30,198 nt of DNA from JAABSX01 sp964480455 (GTDB lineage Bacteria > Bacteroidota > Bacteroidia > Cytophagales > Microscillaceae). Position numbers and translations under genes: made by a program. Below the pieces are notes generated by a model. That model was not told the origin of the DNA. It saw nothing but the letters and a program-made list of their open reading frames with translations, and did not search any database. The stretch spans positions 1 to 30,198 of the forward strand of contig CAYZQI010000045.1 of the NCBI GenBank assembly GCA_964480455.1, in the 5' to 3' direction. Position 1 is the stretch's first letter; each line of letters begins with the position of its first letter. Positions 7,290 to 14,429 of this stretch are shown piece by piece.

Positions 7290-8090
7290 CTACTTCGGCT
7301 GCTCGCCAAAGAAAGAAAGCATTAAGCCCGTGATAGGGGTACGAATCTGCCGAGGCACAAACTGCATAGAGTTTACAGAGAGATTGTTGAGTAAGCCTGT
7401 AATATGTACGGATTTACCTGCTTTGAGGGCCTGATAGCCAGATTTGGCCACCTCTTCGGCACTTTGTACCAATAAATTACCAAATCGCATCACATTGTCT
7501 GCCGATACATTGGCAGTTTCAAAGAAGTTGGTTTGGGTTACACCAGGGCAAACTGCTGTAATGCTTACGCCTGTACCTCTTAACTCTTCATTGATGCCTT
7601 CCGAAAAAGAAAGCACGTATGCTTTGGTAGCGGCATAGACCGCAAGATGTGGACTAGGCATAAAAGAAGCTACCGAAGCTACATTCATCACTCTACCCCA
7701 TTTTTGGTCTATCATAGCAGGTAAAAAGCACTTGGTCAGCTCGGTAAGTGCTACAATGTTTACCTGCAACATTTGCGTATCTTGGGCAGAAGCCGTTTCA
7801 ATAAATTTACCATGCGCACCCAATCCAGCATTGTTGATGAGTATATCTATAGAATAACTTTCAGATTGGAGTGTCTCAAAAATTTCTTGGGCAGCATTTG
7901 GCTGGCTAAGGTCTTTGAGGAGTACTTTTACTTTGATGCCAAATTCTTTTCTGAGATTTTTGGCAAGTTCATCTAGTTTTTTCTTGGTGCGTGCTACTAG
8001 CACAAGGTCATGCCCATCTTTGGCAATTACTTTGGCAAGTTCGTAGCCTATTCCACTTGAGGCACCGGTAACCAACGCAGTTCTTTTCAT
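7290..8090 (-). CDS. short-chain dehydrogenase/reductase (classical SDR)
   Basis: A 266-residue NAD(P)-dependent oxidoreductase with a Rossmann fold. Motifs: cofactor-binding TGASSGIG (8-15), NNAG (86-89) and the catalytic Ser139-Tyr152-Lys156 set, the last two in YAATK. The basic residues after the second strand (Arg34, Lys36-38) favour NADP(H). It resembles the DltE/YqjQ-like SDR group often annotated only as SDR family oxidoreductase; the substrate cannot be told. It is transcribed leftward alone, converging on the DUF849 gene with the DnaA-box cluster between them, and diverges from ppa. The ATG at 8090 is the natural start because the Rossmann strand begins right after it. Confidence 0.9.
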   Translation of the reverse strand: MKRTALVTGASSGIGYELAKVIAKDGHDLVLVARTKKKLDELAKNLRKEFGIKVKVLLKDLSQPNAAQEIFETLQSESYSIDILINNAGLGAHGKFIETASAQDTQMLQVNIVALTELTKCFLPAMIDQKWGRVMNVASVASFMPSPHLAVYAATKAYVLSFSEGINEELRGTGVSITAVCPGVTQTNFFETANVSADNVMRFGNLLVQSAEEVAKSGYQALKAGKSVHITGLLNNLSVNSMQFVPRQIRTPITGLMLSFFGEQPK

Positions 8091-8278
8091 TTGGATTTGT
8101 TTTTATTCAATCAGAGAAAGTGTCTTTGCTAGTAAACTATGCTTTGCATACTTAGTTTGTGAGAAAAAACTAAATCTCTAAAAAGCACCATACTTATCCT
8201 AAAAAACATCATTTCTTTGATGAAATCTGTAAACTAAATCAAAAATATTCTTCTTTTTTTTGAGATTACGCAAAAAAA

Positions 8279-8309
8279 TTGCCTGAACAAAAATTTTTAT
8301 CTAATTTTA
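8279..8309 (+). promoter_or_regulatory. candidate promoter of ppa
   Basis: TTG (8279-8281), 20 nt, then TAATTTTA (8302-8309), a 7-of-8 match to TAnnTTTG. It overlaps the upstream in-frame codons of ppa, which supports the ATG at 8351 as the true start. Confidence 0.35.
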
Positions 8310-8350
8310 GAATGAAAAATTTTATTCAATATCCTAACCTAAAAAATAAT

Positions 8351-8902
8351 ATGAGCCAACAAAAAAATGAAGTCCCCTCCCCCAAAGATGACAACACTAA
8401 TTTCAGCATTGATGTAGTGGTAGAAATCCCAAAAGGAAGCCGCAATAAATATGAGTATGACTATGAGCATCGTATGATTCGGTACGACCGTATGCTTTTC
8501 TCCTCGGTGCATTATCCAAGTGATTATGGTTTCTTCCCCGAAACACTTGCCCGCGATGGCGACCCCCTTGATGCATTGGTACTAGTAACTGAACCTACTT
8601 TTCCAGGTTGTGTGATTGAAGTGCGCCCCGTAGGACTTTTTAATATGAGAGATGAAAAAGGGCCTGATGAGAAAATACTTTGTGTGCCTGTAAGTGACCC
8701 TATCTGGAACCACATCTACCGCCTAGACCAAATTGCCCCACACCTAAAATTAGAAATCGAACACTTTTTTCAGGTATATAAAGACTTGGAAAAGAAAAAG
8801 GTTGGCGTAGAAGGTTGGGATGACGAAAAAGCAGCCATGCAAGCCATCAAAGACTCTCAGCAGCTTTACTTAGATAGCAAATGGAAATCTACCAAACGAT
8901 GA
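8351..8902 (+). CDS. ppa: inorganic pyrophosphatase, family I
   Basis: A soluble family I pyrophosphatase of 183 residues from the ATG at 8351. It hydrolyses PPi to two phosphates with Mg2+, pulling biosynthetic reactions such as aminoacylation and nucleic-acid synthesis forward. The signature DGDPLDALVL (from about residue 69) carries the metal-binding aspartates 69, 71 and 74, and VEIPKGSRNKYEYD near the N-terminus gives the conserved Glu, Lys and Arg of the active site. The frame stays open upstream to a TTG at 8279, but that extension is Asn/Lys/Phe-rich, unlike the family, and contains the probable promoter; an ATG at 8312 is also possible. A strong terminator follows. Confidence 0.93.
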   Translation: MSQQKNEVPSPKDDNTNFSIDVVVEIPKGSRNKYEYDYEHRMIRYDRMLFSSVHYPSDYGFFPETLARDGDPLDALVLVTEPTFPGCVIEVRPVGLFNMRDEKGPDEKILCVPVSDPIWNHIYRLDQIAPHLKLEIEHFFQVYKDLEKKKVGVEGWDDEKAAMQAIKDSQQLYLDSKWKSTKR

Positions 8903-8928
8903 TTCTTTATCTAATATCCAAAAAACCT

Positions 8929-8965
8929 CAAAAGGCAATTAACTTTATCAATTAATTGCCTTTTG
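8929..8965 (+). terminator. intrinsic terminator after ppa
   Basis: A 14-bp perfect stem, CAAAAGGCAATTAA (8929-8942) with TTAATTGCCTTTTG (8952-8965), around a 9-nt loop. The A and T runs at the stem base would let it work on either strand, but only ppa points into it. Confidence 0.8.
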
Positions 8966-9099
8966 ATATTTAATGTTTTGCTCTATTTACCCTCACTTAG
9001 TAAGATGTGAGTTATAAGTTGTGAAATCTGAGCTTTTAATACATTCATTATCAATAACTTAGGCAATAAAAATGTAAAAGTTATTTTTTACTCTTTACT

Positions 9100-9107
9100 T
9101 ATCTTTA
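9100..9107 (+). promoter_or_regulatory. candidate -7 element for the secreted-protein gene
   Basis: TATCTTTA, 7 of 8 to TAnnTTTG, inside the same 15-mer (9099-9113) found upstream of the DUF849 gene. It would give a leader of about 110 nt before the ATG at 9225. Confidence 0.3.
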
Positions 9108-9224
9108 CCTAAAAAATTGCGTGCATCATTTTTTCATAAAAAAAGACTTTCAATCTTTAATAATTGTTAGATAGATGTAATGTCATCAATTTGTAATTTA
9201 AAGTCAATTAAATCATCAAAAACC

Positions 9225-9872
9225 ATGTCAACCCAATTATTAAGATTTTTGCTAGGACTGAGTAGCTTGTTACTCTTACCTTCGCTTTTGCTAGCACAGA
9301 TAGAATCTGACTTAGAATACGAGGATTTTACACCTCCTCTAGAAAACGCCCTTGGCGGTGATGCAATTCCTAAGGGGATGTATGTCAATTTTAATCAACT
9401 TAAAAACAAGACACCACTCAATATGCCCAATTATACTGTGCGGCAGCGCAGAGAGTTTTGGGGCTATTCTTATTTGATTTTTTTAGAAAACACCAAAAAA
9501 CGTGAGAACAAAGCCTTTGCGTATAGCGATGGCACAAATCTTTTTATCAATGCACGCAATTTTAGGGCGGGCAATTATTTTGTGAAGGTAGCGCATTATG
9601 GAAGGTTTAACTTTTTCAAGGCTTGGATGATGCGCCGAGGAATGGGTGTGGGTATAGGCATAGGCCCAGTAGTAGTGGGTAATAATGGAGGGCAATTGTA
9701 TGCGATGGTACTTGACATGCACAATGGAGAAATCATCAGACTGACTCCTAGAAAGATGAAAATGCTTTTGAACAGCTACCCTGAACTGCTACGGAGCTAT
9801 GAAAAAGAAAAACAAAGAAATCAGCCCGGAGTGATAGAGGCGTACATAGTGGCACTTAATAAACTTTTATAA
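9225..9872 (+). CDS. secreted hypothetical protein
   Basis: A 215-residue protein from the ATG at 9225. I prefer this start because a good signal peptide (residues about 1-23, a Leu-rich core ending LLLAQ) then stands at the N-terminus; an upstream in-frame ATG at 9180 would put 15 polar residues before it. The mature part has an acidic segment (ESDLEYEDF), a YVNFNQLKNKTP stretch, a basic/aromatic centre (RRGMGVGIGIGP near 140-155) and a C-terminal part (LTPRKMKMLLNSYPELLRSY) that looks helical. No lipobox and no membrane helix beyond the signal. The layout (a YVNFNQFKNNTP-like start, then LTP..M..LL...PEL) is familiar from small Bacteroidota periplasmic proteins of unknown function, but I cannot name a family with confidence. 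Confidence 0.7.
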   Translation: MSTQLLRFLLGLSSLLLLPSLLLAQIESDLEYEDFTPPLENALGGDAIPKGMYVNFNQLKNKTPLNMPNYTVRQRREFWGYSYLIFLENTKKRENKAFAYSDGTNLFINARNFRAGNYFVKVAHYGRFNFFKAWMMRRGMGVGIGIGPVVVGNNGGQLYAMVLDMHNGEIIRLTPRKMKMLLNSYPELLRSYEKEKQRNQPGVIEAYIVALNKLL

Positions 9873-9912
9873 TCCAGCCGAACTATCAAGTAACTGCGGC
9901 GTTTATTAAGGT

Positions 9913-9948
9913 AAAAAAAAGCATTACTCCTTAAAAAAGAGTAATGCT
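9913..9948 (-). terminator. intrinsic terminator of the rpsF-rpsR-rplI operon
   Basis: On the minus strand the stem is AGCATTACTC / GAGTAATGCT (10 bp; plus-strand 9939-9948 with 9920-9929), followed by a run of eight T (plus-strand A run 9913-9920). It lies 27 bp after the rplI stop. Confidence 0.85.
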
Positions 9949-9974
9949 CCAAAACACAAAACAACAAAAAACAA

Positions 9975-10421
9975 TTAAGCTTCTACTACTTTGAATTTCA
10001 ATGTAGCTTTAACTTCACGGTGTAAATCTACGGTAGCCGTATATTCACCAATAAGTTTAATTTCTTTTTGGTCAAAAGAAATTTTTCGTCTATCAACTTC
10101 TATTCCAAGCACTTTAAGTGCGTCTGCCAGCTGAATGGTCGTTACAGCACCAAATATTTTACCGCTTTCACTTGCTTTTGCTTCTATTTGAAGGGTTACT
10201 GCATCTACTTGGGCGGCAATTATTTCTGCATCTTGCTTAAGCTTCCCTGCTTTGTGGGCAGCTTGCTTTAAGTTTTCAGCCAGCACTTTTTTGTTTGACT
10301 CCGTGGCAGCAACTGCAAACCCCATTGGGATAAGATAGTTGCGCCCGTAGCCTGGCTTTACGCTTATAAGGTCATTTTTATAGCCTAAGCCTGTTACGTC
10401 TTCTTTTAAGATGATTTCCAT
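9975..10421 (-). CDS. rplI: 50S ribosomal protein L9
   Basis: A 148-residue protein of normal L9 length. The N-terminal RNA-binding domain starts MEIILKEDVTGLGYKNDLI and continues VKPGYGRNYLIPMGFA, the L9 signature with its conserved glycines and Arg-Asn-Tyr. A long Lys/Ala/Glu-rich connecting helix (about 42-75) joins the C-terminal domain, which includes SGKIFGAVTTIQLADAL. L9 binds 23S rRNA near the L1 stalk and steadies translocation. It is the last gene of the rpsF-rpsR-rplI unit, 26 bp after rpsR, and ends at a strong terminator. Confidence 0.97.
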   Translation of the reverse strand: MEIILKEDVTGLGYKNDLISVKPGYGRNYLIPMGFAVAATESNKKVLAENLKQAAHKAGKLKQDAEIIAAQVDAVTLQIEAKASESGKIFGAVTTIQLADALKVLGIEVDRRKISFDQKEIKLIGEYTATVDLHREVKATLKFKVVEA

Positions 10422-10447
10422 GTTATTTTTATCTCAGAGTGATACCA

Positions 10448-10699
10448 TTATTTCAAAGAGTCCGTTACGTAAGGCAGCAAAGCAAGATGTCTAGCTCTTT
10501 TGATGGCTTGCGTTACTTTGCGTTGATACTTTAGAGAAGTACCAGTAAGGCGGCGAGGAAGGATTTTCCCTTGTTCATTGACAAATTTTACCAAAAAATT
10601 AGGGTCTTTGTAGTCAATATATTTAATGCCGTGCTTACGGAAGCGGCAATATTTTTTTTTATTTTCGTTACGGTGTATAGGTTCGTTTTGTAAACTCAT
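10448..10699 (-). CDS. rpsR: 30S ribosomal protein S18
   Basis: An 83-residue basic protein with the S18 core: IKYIDYKDPNFLVKFVNEQG, then the signature GKILPRRLTGTSLKYQRKV and the ending IKRARHLALLPYV. S18 binds the 30S platform as a pair with S6, which is encoded 4 bp upstream in the same operon; such tight spacing suits equal output of the two partners. The extreme N-terminus (MSLQNEPIHRNENKKKYCRF) keeps a single Cys before the core. Confidence 0.97.
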   Translation of the reverse strand: MSLQNEPIHRNENKKKYCRFRKHGIKYIDYKDPNFLVKFVNEQGKILPRRLTGTSLKYQRKVTQAIKRARHLALLPYVTDSLK

Positions 10700-10703
10700 A
10701 GTT

Positions 10704-11063
10704 TTATTCGTTTTCAGTTTGAGATTCGTTCATTTTTTTCTGCCTTCTTTTTTCGCTGTAGGCTACAGCAAATTTATCTAATGAGACTACCAAGTGTCGC
10801 ATTACTTTTTCATCTCGTCTGTATTCAGTTTCCAGCGTTTTGATAAATTCAGGGTTTGATTTAAACTCAATGATAGTGTAAAATCCTGAATTTTTCTTTT
10901 TGATAGGATAAGCTAGTTTTTTCAGCCCCCAGTCTTCTTGATGAACAATCTCCGCCCCACCTTCGAGGAGTATATTTCTGAATTTTTCTACTGTGTCCTT
11001 CATCTGTTCATCAGACAAAACGGGAGTTAAAATGAACACAGTTTCGTATTGATTTAAAGTCAT
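10704..11063 (-). CDS. rpsF: 30S ribosomal protein S6
   Basis: A 119-residue protein with the S6 ferredoxin-like fold: YETVFILTPVLSDEQ at the start, GLKKLAYPIKKKNSGFYTIIEF in the middle and RRDEKVMRHLVVSLDK towards the end. The tail is short and polar (KKMNESQTENE). It is first in the operon, with a good promoter 39 bp upstream and rpsR 4 bp downstream. No ssb gene lies between rpsF and rpsR, unlike the order in Firmicutes and like that of many Bacteroidota. Confidence 0.97.
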   Translation of the reverse strand: MTLNQYETVFILTPVLSDEQMKDTVEKFRNILLEGGAEIVHQEDWGLKKLAYPIKKKNSGFYTIIEFKSNPEFIKTLETEYRRDEKVMRHLVVSLDKFAVAYSEKRRQKKMNESQTENE

Positions 11064-11101
11064 AAATAAAAGTATTATCTATTGTTTTTTGAATGAGGTT
11101 G

Positions 11102-11132
11102 CAAAGTTAGAAAATCTTTACCGCTATTACAA
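11102..11132 (-). promoter_or_regulatory. promoter of the rpsF-rpsR-rplI operon
   Basis: Read leftward: TTG (plus-strand 11130-11132), 20 nt, then TAACTTTG (11109-11102), an exact match to the Bacteroidota -7 consensus TAnnTTTG. The start codon at 11063 lies about 39 bp beyond the -7 box. Confidence 0.7.
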
Positions 11133-11256
11133 TAGTAGATATAAAAAAATCTCTGTGTTTTTTGGTTTGCTGAATAACTAAAAAGTCAATAAAATCTTCT
11201 GCCTGTGCTATTGTACTGCTGCTGTGTTAAAAATTAATCCTGCAATATGTAAGTTC

Positions 11257-11289
11257 TTTGCTCAATCTATCAAAAAAAATGTAATTTTG
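11257..11289 (+). promoter_or_regulatory. promoter of ndk
   Basis: TTTG (11257-11260), 21 nt, then TAATTTTG (11282-11289), an exact match to TAnnTTTG. The ATG of ndk is 37 bp downstream. Confidence 0.65.
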
Positions 11290-11326
11290 TATCTAATCAA
11301 TAATCACTTCTAAATACATTCAAAAT

Positions 11327-11746
11327 ATGGCAACAAATCGCACTTATACCATGATTAAGCCAGATGCAGTAGCAGCAGGCAACACAGGCGCAATCATAAA
11401 AATGATTGAAGAAGCAGGCTTCAAGATTGTGGCAATGAAAATGACCAAAATGACACAAGAAACTGCGGGAAAATTTTATGCTATTCACAAAGAACGCCCC
11501 TTTTACAATGACCTTTGTACCTATATGTCTTCTGGTGCTATCGTTCCTATGATTTTAGCGAAAGAAAATGCAGTAGAAGATTTCCGTAAACTTATCGGTG
11601 CTACCAACCCTGCTGATGCAGCTCCAGGCACTATTCGTAAGTTATTTGCAAAATCTATTGAAGCAAACGCTATACACGGTTCTGACTCTGATGAAAATGC
11701 AGCCATTGAAGGCGCATTTTTCTTTGGTGAAGTAGAGCAGTTTTGA
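11327..11746 (+). CDS. ndk: nucleoside diphosphate kinase
   Basis: A 139-residue NDP kinase, which moves the gamma phosphate of ATP onto other (d)NDPs through a phosphohistidine and so balances nucleotide pools. The N-terminal RTYTMIKPDAV, the nucleotide-binding segment GATNPADAAPGTIRK and the active-site NAIHGSDS with catalytic His117 are all present, and the length is normal. It forms a single-gene unit with its own promoter. It converges on the YeeE/YedE gene pair, and the two share a hairpin terminator. Confidence 0.97.
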   Translation: MATNRTYTMIKPDAVAAGNTGAIIKMIEEAGFKIVAMKMTKMTQETAGKFYAIHKERPFYNDLCTYMSSGAIVPMILAKENAVEDFRKLIGATNPADAAPGTIRKLFAKSIEANAIHGSDSDENAAIEGAFFFGEVEQF

Positions 11747-11775
11747 GCTATCCAGAGATATGGGTAGGCAATTAC

Positions 11776-11818
11776 AAAAAGACAGACGTAGTTCTTGGAC
11801 TAGGTCTGTATTTTTTTG
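11776..11818. terminator. bidirectional terminator between ndk and the YeeE/YedE genes
   Basis: A stem of 11 positions with one G-G mismatch, ACAGACGTAGT (11782-11792) with ACTAGGTCTGT (11799-11809). A T run follows on the plus strand (11811-11817) and an A run precedes it (11776-11780), so it can serve both convergent units. Confidence 0.65.
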
Positions 11819-11846
11819 AAGGGTATTTTTTGATACAAAGAAGTAC

Positions 11847-12260
11847 TTAATGAGGCAAACGCTCACGTACCAAACCATACACAAAAGTACCCAATACAGC
11901 ACTTGCCAAAACCACCAAAAAAGCCAAATAACCTTGCCCAATCAGCACAAAAATAGGCCCTGGACAAGCCCCTGTTAATGCCCAGCCAAGCCCAAAAAAT
12001 ATCCCTCCAAAAAGATAACGCGGCACACTAAAATCTTTGGGAGCTAAATTGATAGCTCCTCCCCCAACAGATTTCAAATTGTAACGCTTAATAATCTGCA
12101 CCAACACAACCCCAAACACTAATGCAGAGCCAATGATGCCGTACATGTGAAAAGACTGAAACCGAAACATCTCTTGGATTCTGTACCAAGAAATTGCCTC
12201 TGATTTACTCATCACAATTCCAAAAAAAACGCCTAATAGTATATAAATTGCACCTTTCAT
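11847..12260 (-). CDS. YeeE/YedE-type sulfur transporter, second half (DUF6691-like)
   Basis: A 137-residue membrane protein with about four hydrophobic segments (roughly 3-18, 38-56, 82-100, 105-130). The signature GWALTGACPGP (Cys99) is the conserved Cys motif of YeeE/YedE proteins, whose well-studied members (TsuA) carry thiosulfate inward through a path of cysteines. Many bacteria split this protein into two small genes, called pmpA and pmpB in some genera; this is the second, 68 bp after the first. Transcription is leftward from the promoter before the partner gene. Neither a rhodanese nor a sulfide-oxidising gene is nearby, so thiosulfate as substrate is by family only. Confidence 0.85.
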   Translation of the reverse strand: MKGAIYILLGVFFGIVMSKSEAISWYRIQEMFRFQSFHMYGIIGSALVFGVVLVQIIKRYNLKSVGGGAINLAPKDFSVPRYLFGGIFFGLGWALTGACPGPIFVLIGQGYLAFLVVLASAVLGTFVYGLVRERLPH

Positions 12261-12328
12261 TTTTCTTTCATCAATTAAAATTCATTCAAAAATTTTTAAA
12301 CTTCATAAAGCACACATAGCCGAGCTAT

Positions 12329-12886
12329 CTAGAATAGCAAAGGCATTAAAAAGTGGGTACTCAGCAAACCTCCGATAAAGAAACCTACGACTGCTATCAG
12401 AGAAGGTATTTGTAGATTTGAGAGCCCCGTAATGGCATGACCCGAGGTGCAGCCTCCTGCGTAGCGAGTGCCAAAACCTATCAGAAAACCACCTACCACC
12501 ATAACGATAAACCCAGACACGCTCATTAGTCGTTCAAATGAAAACAAAGAAGTAGGAATATAGCCTTCATCACTGGCAATACCCAAATTTTGTAAATCAG
12601 TCTTTGTTTGTGCTGCAATCGCCACAGCACTACCATCATGCAGGTATTGGCTTGCCAAAAAACCACCTAGCAAAGCCCCTGCAACAAAAAGCAAGTTCCA
12701 GTAATCTTCACGCCAATTGTATTTAAAAAAATTGCTGAACTTACTACCGCCCACTATTGCACACATTGTGCGTAGGTTAGAAGAAACGCCGAATGTCCTG
12801 CCTAAAAATAGTAAGCTGCCCATAGTAAGTGTAATCAAAGGACCTGATACATACCAAGGCCATGGCTGATAAATCCATTCCATCAT
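12329..12886 (-). CDS. YeeE/YedE-type sulfur transporter, first half
   Basis: A 185-residue inner-membrane protein with about five hydrophobic segments (roughly 12-30, 63-82, 120-140, 143-160, 163-183). The motif GTRYAGGCTSGHAITG (Cys146) is the hallmark of the YeeE/YedE family, and Cys42 is a second candidate for the sulfur path. With the adjoining 137-residue partner it should form the complete permease for thiosulfate or a similar sulfur compound. A -7 element overlapped by a perfect dyad lies 76-100 bp upstream, suggesting repressor control of the pair. Confidence 0.88.
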   Translation of the reverse strand: MMEWIYQPWPWYVSGPLITLTMGSLLFLGRTFGVSSNLRTMCAIVGGSKFSNFFKYNWREDYWNLLFVAGALLGGFLASQYLHDGSAVAIAAQTKTDLQNLGIASDEGYIPTSLFSFERLMSVSGFIVMVVGGFLIGFGTRYAGGCTSGHAITGLSNLQIPSLIAVVGFFIGGLLSTHFLMPLLF

Positions 12887-12961
12887 AGTTGTATTTAATT
12901 TATTATTTTATTGAAAAATAAGTATATGTAAACTAATTGTTATTACAATTATCTTTAAATA

Positions 12962-12986
12962 CAAAAATATCAAAATAGTTTGATAT
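12962..12986 (-). promoter_or_regulatory. -7 element with overlapping operator-like dyad, YeeE/YedE genes
   Basis: On the minus strand TATTTTTG (plus-strand 12969-12962) matches TAnnTTTG exactly. It overlaps by 3 bp a perfect dyad, ATATCAAA-N4-TTTGATAT, at 12967-12986. A bound dimer would cover the promoter. The regulator is unknown; ArsR-type sulfur-responsive repressors are a reasonable guess from related operons. Confidence 0.5.
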
Positions 12987-13144
12987 GTTTTAACGCTTAA
13001 CATTTTTTTGTAAATTACCTTAATTTTAGTCTGTCTAGCTAATATTTTACAATTGAATGCAATGATAGACCTCTTAATTTTTAAAATTCAAATAAATTTC
13101 ATAATTTTAGGCTTAATAAAAACAGTAATAAACTACTACTCAAT

Positions 13145-13318
13145 ATGAATGATATTTTGAAAACCATCATTATTATAGCAGCTATTTTTATCGGTTTTGG
13201 GCTTGTTGGTAGCATCATGGGCATTTTCTGGGCAATCCTCAAATATGCTCTCATAGGTGCAGGCTTGTATGTGGGCTATAAATTGGTAACTGACAGCGGA
13301 AAAAAGAAAATAGAATAA
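13145..13318 (+). CDS. small two-helix membrane protein
   Basis: A 57-codon ORF, ATG 13145 to TAA 13316-13318. The product is almost wholly hydrophobic: residues about 5-25 (LKTIIIIAAIFIGFGLVGSI) and about 27-48 form two helices, and the end is basic (SGKKKIE), as in a hairpin with a cytoplasmic tail. It diverges from the YeeE/YedE unit, so the dyad and AT-rich region between may serve both. No family is recognised. The membrane-hairpin pattern with a charged end makes it more credible than a chance ORF. Confidence 0.55.
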   Translation: MNDILKTIIIIAAIFIGFGLVGSIMGIFWAILKYALIGAGLYVGYKLVTDSGKKKIE

Positions 13319-13447
13319 TAAAAAACACGAAAGGCAAGCAGTGCCTAATTTTTCTTTTACCGCCCATAGCTAAGGTTATTTTTGGGTAAACCAAGGTAAA
13401 CCAAGACCCATCACACGGCAATATCTTTTGTGTGCAAGGCAGTCTTT

Positions 13448-13566
13448 GTTAGTCAAATTTTAGGGTTGTGTGAAAACCTAATGCAGCGAACTTTCAGTCC
13501 GCCAGCATTTATGTACTGAACAATATTCAACCTATCTTATGAGGCACTACCCACAAAAATTGTTAG
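13448..13566 (+). repeat. MITE-like repeat, copy A (about 119 bp)
   Basis: The right part (13481-13575) aligns closely with 27457-27552: GCATTTATGT, then AATATTCA / AGTATTCA and CACAAAAATTGT are shared in order. The hairpin at 13486-13502 has one arm mismatch, and its loop TTC is the complement of loop GAA in the other copy. The left end (GTTAGTCAAATTTT, then TGTGTGAAAA) is a decayed terminus. Confidence 0.6.
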
Positions 13567-13597
13567 CGTACCAACTTAAGTTGAAGTAACGATTGTG

Positions 13598-13624
13598 AAA
13601 AAGCGTAAAGTCTTAGGGCTTTAC
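13598..13624 (-). terminator. probable terminator of the adenosyltransferase gene
   Basis: On the minus strand a 6-bp stem GTAAAG / CTTTAC (plus-strand 13619-13624 with 13605-13610) is followed by GCTTTTT. It lies 20 bp after the stop codon; the stem is short. Confidence 0.4.
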
Positions 13625-13643
13625 CGATGCATCTAAGATGCTA

Positions 13644-14204
13644 TCACATTCTTGCTTTCCAAGGGATTTCATCTACTTCTAGTTCGCTGTGCATCTGTCT
13701 GCAAAGCACAAAAAGATAATCAGAAAGGCGATTGAGGTATTTGGGTACAAGTTCTGCCACAAAAGATTCTTGCTGCAAAGCAATGCAAGCACGCTCGGCA
13801 CGCCTGCAAACAGTGCGGGCGATGTGCCCAAATGAGATAGACTGATGCCCTCCTGGTAGAATAAAATTGCGCATAAGCGGCAAGGTTTCGTTCATTTTGT
13901 CTATAGCAGCCTCGAGCAGATTAATGTCTTCCTCTTTCAAATCAGGGATTTTAAGATTGGATTTTTCAGGGTCAGCAGCAAGACTTGAACCAATGGTAAA
14001 AAGTCGGTCTTGTATTTCTTTGAGCAGGTCGCGCCTTTTTTCGTTTACGGCTTGGTCGCGCAGCAAGCCTATGTATGAGTTCAGTTCATCTACATTGCCA
14101 TAAGACTCTATGCGCAAGTGTGCTTTTGAGAGGCGTGTACCTCCAATGAGCGAAGTTTCGCCCCTATCGCCTGTTTTAGTATATATTTTCATAGTATTAG
14201 GCAT
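13644..14204 (-). CDS. cob(I)alamin adenosyltransferase, PduO/MMAB type
   Basis: A 186-residue protein that moves the adenosyl group of ATP to cob(I)alamin, making coenzyme B12. The N-terminal ATP-binding motif KIYTKTGDRGETSLIGG is intact. ESYGNVDELNSYIG and CRRAERACIAL give the conserved Asp/Glu and Arg residues of the trimer active site. I place the start at the ATG at 14204 (MPNTMKIYTK) because GAGG stands 5 nt before it and because a TATATTTG -7 box at 14233-14240 overlaps the first codons of the longer frame starting at 14243; ATG 14192 is also possible. No cobalamin biosynthesis genes are nearby, which fits a salvage role. Confidence 0.92.
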   Translation of the reverse strand: MPNTMKIYTKTGDRGETSLIGGTRLSKAHLRIESYGNVDELNSYIGLLRDQAVNEKRRDLLKEIQDRLFTIGSSLAADPEKSNLKIPDLKEEDINLLEAAIDKMNETLPLMRNFILPGGHQSISFGHIARTVCRRAERACIALQQESFVAELVPKYLNRLSDYLFVLCRQMHSELEVDEIPWKARM

Positions 14205-14232
14205 CTTTGCCTCGGTTTGATATTTTTTATTG

Positions 14233-14240
14233 CAAATATA
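14233..14240 (-). promoter_or_regulatory. -7 element of the adenosyltransferase gene
   Basis: TATATTTG on the minus strand matches TAnnTTTG exactly and lies 28 bp before the ATG at 14204. No TTG -33 element at normal spacing was found. Confidence 0.45.
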
Positions 14241-14429
14241 CAATTTGTATGGATAAATCTTTGAAAATAACCTTCCCAGTTTTTCTTCAAAGTAAAAGAA
14301 TACTGAAAAGCAAATAAAATATCCTCATAAGCTGATTGGCAAAGCACAAAAAAAGCCCTTAGCTTTGAAAATTATTAAACCTGTTTGATTTGGTAAGCGT
14401 TCATTTGAGCAAAATCTAATCTAAAATCT

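Larger units (their letters stand above)
8903..9224. other. 322-bp intergenic region between ppa and the next gene
   Basis: Holds the ppa terminator (8929-8965) and a promoter-like 15-mer (9099-9113). The rest is AT-rich with no ORF or RNA gene that I can support. Confidence 0.5.
13319..13643. other. 325-bp intergenic region with a repeat element
   Basis: Holds the MITE-like copy A (13448-13566) and a probable leftward terminator (13598-13624). Nothing coding is seen. Confidence 0.5.

Noticed and set aside
7160..7290. DnaA-like boxes as a CRISPR-type or iteron array
   Set aside because: Units are 9-mers of mixed orientation and spacing, without regular spacers.
8279..8350. TTG-initiated extension of ppa
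   Set aside because: The added residues do not resemble pyrophosphatases, and the region overlaps a likely promoter; ATG 8351 fits the family.
9180..9224. Longer start for the secreted hypothetical protein
   Set aside because: It would place 15 polar residues ahead of a good signal peptide; ATG 9225 is better.
11847..12886. The two YeeE/YedE genes as one gene broken by a frameshift
   Set aside because: Each has its own start, stop and complete Cys motif, and the two-gene form is common in bacteria.
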